Shown here piece after piece: positions 61,915 through 64,000 of a stretch of 64,000 bases of DNA. Every line of letters starts with the position of its first letter. The first letter of the stretch is position 1. The notes beneath the pieces are model-generated. The model worked only from the letters and a program-made list of their open reading frames with translations. It did no database searches and was not told the origin of the DNA. A program made the translations under genes and the position numbers. Source of the DNA: Plantibacter flavus (GTDB lineage: Bacteria > Actinomycetota > Actinomycetes > Actinomycetales > Microbacteriaceae); contig NZ_CP019402.1 of assembly GCF_002024505.1 (NCBI RefSeq), positions 62,001-126,000 on the forward strand, given 5' to 3'.

Positions 61915-62011
61915 TGTTCCTCGTGGACGGGGTCGTCAGCCGCGACGACGAGCGTCCGCTCGGTGCACGCGTGGACGTCCTACCGCCGTTGAAGCCGTCC
62001 GCGTACGCGGT
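61915..62011 (+). pseudogene. Fragment of the moaD 3' end
   Basis: From 61916 the plus strand encodes [20 protein letters not shown] then VLPP, matching the end of MoaD ([24 protein letters not shown]) with one replacement. Over 72 bases there are 11 differences by hand count, nearly all at third codon positions. The C-terminal Gly-Gly is replaced by other residues and the 5' half of moaD is absent. The pattern means two copies diverged under selection before one was cut off. It marks the right edge of the restriction island. Confidence 0.75.
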
Positions 62012-62479
62012 CTACGAGGCCGCCGACGGGTTGCGCTCGGAGAGTGCCCGAGCCGCGCGAAGCTGCAACCAGCGGACCAGGTCCAGGACGCCTCGCGTCC
62101 GCGACCCCGCGGGATCGTCGCCGCCGCCGATCGCGTGGAATCCCGGAATCTCGTCGACCGGGTAGTCGTCGAGGCGCTCGCAGCGCATCCGCCAGTCCGG
62201 GAACTGGCGGAAGGGCACGGTCTCCTCATTGAGGACGCGCATGTCCGTGTGGCGCGCGTCACGGGAGAGGCCGTCCAGGAGCGCGGAGATGGCGTCGTCG
62301 GGTCCTTCGACCACCTGGAAGAAGTCGTCGCCGCGCACGGCGAGCATGCCGGTCAGGCCGGAACGCTCGTTGTTGCCGCGACACTCGACGAGCAGCGCTT
62401 CGAGGGATGCCTGCGTCAGCGGGCTCGTCGCCCGGCTCACGTAGGTCACGGACCGGACCGCTGTTTCGGAGTGCACCAC
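62012..62479 (-). CDS. BLUF domain blue-light photoreceptor (single domain)
   Basis: A 155-residue protein with a BLUF flavin-binding domain covering about 8-105. The photochemical residues are all present and spaced exactly as in AppA: Tyr 13 (SVTYVSRA), Asn 37 (GNNERSGLTG), Gln 55 (DFFQVVEG), plus Trp 96 and Met 98 (DWRM). The remaining about 55 residues form a short tail without known effector domain. In the family, blue light shifts the flavin hydrogen bonding and changes partner binding. The GTG at 62479 is one of several possible starts (62488, 62476), none with a clear ribosome binding site; leaderless initiation is possible. Confidence 0.9.
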   Translation of the reverse strand: MVHSETAVRSVTYVSRATSPLTQASLEALLVECRGNNERSGLTGMLAVRGDDFFQVVEGPDDAISALLDGLSRDARHTDMRVLNEETVPFRQFPDWRMRCERLDDYPVDEIPGFHAIGGGDDPAGSRTRGVLDLVRWLQLRAARALSERNPSAAS

Positions 62480-62601
62480 GGTTCGCACAGTACACGGTCG
62501 ATGGGCCGACTTCGTCCCCCCGATCAGGTCTGATCGGGGGATTCCCCTTGCCGGGGGTGTCGGGTCCTGAGCTGACGACGTACAGCGACGGTGGGGTGGG
62601 C

Positions 62602-63162
62602 TCAGCCCGATCGGCGGGCAGCCTGCCAAGCGCGTCGCTCGACCGCCGCCGAGCGGAACATGAGGACGAGCGAGACGATCGCCCCCAGCACGGTCACTAC
62701 GAACGCGACGAGCGCGAACACCTGCAGCAGCTCGCCGGCCGCCGAGGACCGGCCGACGTAGGGCGGCAGTTCGTCGGACACGGTGTGCCCGATGCCGAAA
62801 CCGGCGAAGAACATGGCTGGGAGTCCGAGCCAGACGAGCAACGATCCGAGCGTCGCCATGTGGACCCAGTGCGACCCGAGCCGGCCGCGCCAGCCGAGGT
62901 GGGCGAACGCCGTGATGGCCGCGAGTCCGAGGAGGAACGCGACGGCGACGCTGACCAGTCTCATCGCCAGCGCGTCCGGGGTGAAGACGCCGTAGATCGT
63001 CTCGAGGTCGTACGCGCCGTCCGTCATCGCGATGGGTGCCCAGACGAGTTCCTCGATGGGGGCGAACACCAGCATGGCCGCCGCGGCGAGTGCGCAGACG
63101 ATGACGGCGATGCGACGGGAGCGGAGGTCACGGCGCGGATCGTGGACGGACACGCCCTCCAC
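62602..63162 (-). CDS. Membrane protein of unknown function (four spans)
   Basis: A 186-residue protein with four hydrophobic segments: IAVIVCALAAAAMLVFAPI, LVSVAVAFLLGLAAITAFA, HMATLGSLLVWLGLPAMFFA and LLQVFALVAFVVTVLGAIV. The extracytoplasmic loop between the first two (TDGAYDLETIYGVFTPD) is short. No motif of a known transporter or enzyme is seen. A GTG start at 63162 is used, but the in-frame GTG nine bases further in is also possible. It is 122 bases upstream of the BLUF gene on the same strand, so a shared transcript and a light-related link are conceivable but not supported. Confidence 0.72.
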   Translation of the reverse strand: MEGVSVHDPRRDLRSRRIAVIVCALAAAAMLVFAPIEELVWAPIAMTDGAYDLETIYGVFTPDALAMRLVSVAVAFLLGLAAITAFAHLGWRGRLGSHWVHMATLGSLLVWLGLPAMFFAGFGIGHTVSDELPPYVGRSSAAGELLQVFALVAFVVTVLGAIVSLVLMFRSAAVERRAWQAARRSG

Positions 63163-63189
63163 GATAGGTGCTCGGCCCCGGAGACGGGT

Positions 63190-64000
63190 TCACCCCGCGG
63201 CGTCGGCCGCCGATGCCGCGGGTGCCGCACCGAGCAGTGCCAGTCGCTTCGCCAGGTAGGGCGCGGTGCGGCTGTCGGGGTTTGCGGCGACGGCGTCCGG
63301 GGTGCCCGCGGCCACGATGCGTCCACCAGCGTCGCCACCGGACGGTCCGAGGTCGATCACCCAGTCGGCCGCCGCGACGACGTCCATCTCGTGCTCGACC
63401 ACGACGACGGTGTCGCCGGAGTCGACGAGCGCGTTCAACTGCGCCAGGAGACGACGGACGTCGGCCGGATGGAGGCCGGTCGTCGGCTCGTCGAGGAGGT
63501 ACAGGGTGTGACCGCGTCGCACCCGCTGGAGTTCCGTCGCGAGCTTGATGCGCTGCGCCTCGCCACCCGACAGTTCGGTGGCCGGCTGGCCGAGCCGCAG
63601 GTATCCCAGGCCGACTTCGAGCAGGGTGCGGAGGCTGCGTGCTGCCGCCGGGACGGCCGCGAGGAACTCGGCCGCCTGCTCGACGGTGAGTGCGAGGACG
63701 TCTGCGATCGACTTCCCGTCGTAGGTGACCTCGAGGGTCTCGGCGTTGTACCGGGCGCCGTTGCAGGTCGGGCACTTCCCGTAGCTGCCCGGGAGGAACA
63801 GCAGTTCGACCGACACGAAGCCCTCACCGAGGCAGGTCTCGCAGCGACCTCCCGCGACGTTGAACGAGAACCGGCCGGCCGTGTACCCGCGCTCGCGGGC
63901 GAGGTCCGTGGCGGCGAACGCGGTGCGGACGGCGTCGAACAGCCCGGTGTAGGTCGCGAGGTTCGACCGCGGCGTTCGACCGATGGGCTTCTGGTCGACC
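63190..64000 (-). CDS. uvrA: UvrA-family ATPase, C-terminal part (5' end outside window)
   Basis: About 270 C-terminal residues of a UvrA-type protein. The second zinc module shows RCETCLGEG and [10 protein letters not shown]. ATPase motifs follow: signature [15 protein letters not shown], Walker [12 protein letters not shown], and the switch residue in VVEHEMDVV. The frame stays open to the window's end. Full UvrA starts nucleotide excision repair; many actinobacteria also carry paralogues (UvrA2, drug-resistance type). The tail ([11 protein letters not shown]) and EHEMDVV differ from housekeeping UvrA, where EHNLDV is usual, so a paralogue is likely. Confidence 0.88.
   Translation of the reverse strand, partial: VDQKPIGRTPRSNLATYTGLFDAVRTAFAATDLARERGYTAGRFSFNVAGGRCETCLGEGFVSVELLFLPGSYGKCPTCNGARYNAETLEVTYDGKSIADVLALTVEQAAEFLAAVPAAARSLRTLLEVGLGYLRLGQPATELSGGEAQRIKLATELQRVRRGHTLYLLDEPTTGLHPADVRRLLAQLNALVDSGDTVVVVEHEMDVVAAADWVIDLGPSGGDAGGRIVAAGTPDAVAANPDSRTAPYLAKRLALLGAAPAASAADAAG

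Noticed and set aside
54106..61915. Prophage or integrative element with an integrase at the restriction island
   Set aside because: No integrase, transposase or phage structural gene is present; the flanking moaD similarity is too diverged for direct attachment-site repeats.
61854..61915. Additional short gene between hsdR and the moaD fragment
   Set aside because: No start with ribosome binding site and no coding pattern in this short gap.

Overview
The window is high-GC DNA (roughly 70% G+C by eye, with strong G/C preference at third codon positions) from an actinobacterium. Several proteins point to the family Microbacteriaceae: a DUF7882-like small protein, a DUF222-HNH nuclease, a fused PutA, and many GTG starts. 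I cannot name a genus. No rRNA, tRNA, CRISPR array, integrase or transposase gene was recognised. About 55 protein genes are supported, densely packed on both strands.

Layout. 1-3.3 kb: the end of a Hen1 RNA methyltransferase gene coupled to a three-domain Pnkp, the two enzymes of bacterial RNA repair. 3.3-5.9 kb: an Lrp-type regulator divergent from ornithine cyclodeaminase and a CtlX-type hydrolase, which would take citrulline through ornithine to proline. 6-12 kb: an orphan sensor kinase, a GNAT enzyme, an aldo/keto reductase, a TetR/Rossmann-protein divergent pair with a clear operator, a 50-residue membrane peptide and a VOC protein. 12.2-15.2 kb: a PEBP protein, a GH10 lipoprotein and two small membrane proteins. 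15.2-20.4 kb: a UDG-fold protein, a dGTPase, small hypothetical proteins, an AraC regulator and a Doc-type toxin-antitoxin pair. 20.4-31.8 kb: an ABC-F ATPase, a phosphotransferase, an MFS/MarR divergent pair, an EamA transporter, a nitrilase/M20 pair, a NUDIX hydrolase, a GH30 glycosidase and a RibD/DHFR-like reductase.

32-37.5 kb: a CoA-transferase (A, B) plus thiolase operon divergent from an IclR regulator, an aldo/keto reductase, and a LysR gene divergent from putA. 37.6-47 kb: PutA, a YghZ-like reductase, a NUDIX protein, a membrane protein, an acyltransferase and a beta-helix protein. 47-54.1 kb: a heterodimeric ABC exporter, a membrane-anchored molybdopterin oxidoreductase, and moaA-moaD. 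54.1-61.9 kb: a DUF222-HNH gene and a complete type I restriction-modification locus, bracketed by moaD and by an 85%-identical fragment of the moaD 3' end; this looks like an acquired island. 62-64 kb: a BLUF photoreceptor, a membrane protein and the end of a uvrA-family gene.

How genes connect. CtlX, ornithine cyclodeaminase and PutA (34 kb away) together would convert citrulline to glutamate. MoaA and MoaD supply molybdenum cofactor precursors next to a cofactor-using enzyme. The GH10 and GH30 enzymes fit use of plant or fungal glycans. Divergent regulator pairs (Lrp, TetR, MarR, IclR, LysR) each have inverted repeats between the genes. Two families of palindromic intergenic repeats recur at gene ends. 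The most unusual points are the Doc toxin with proline in place of the Fic-motif histidine, the moaD-flanked restriction island, and the composite intergenic palindromes.
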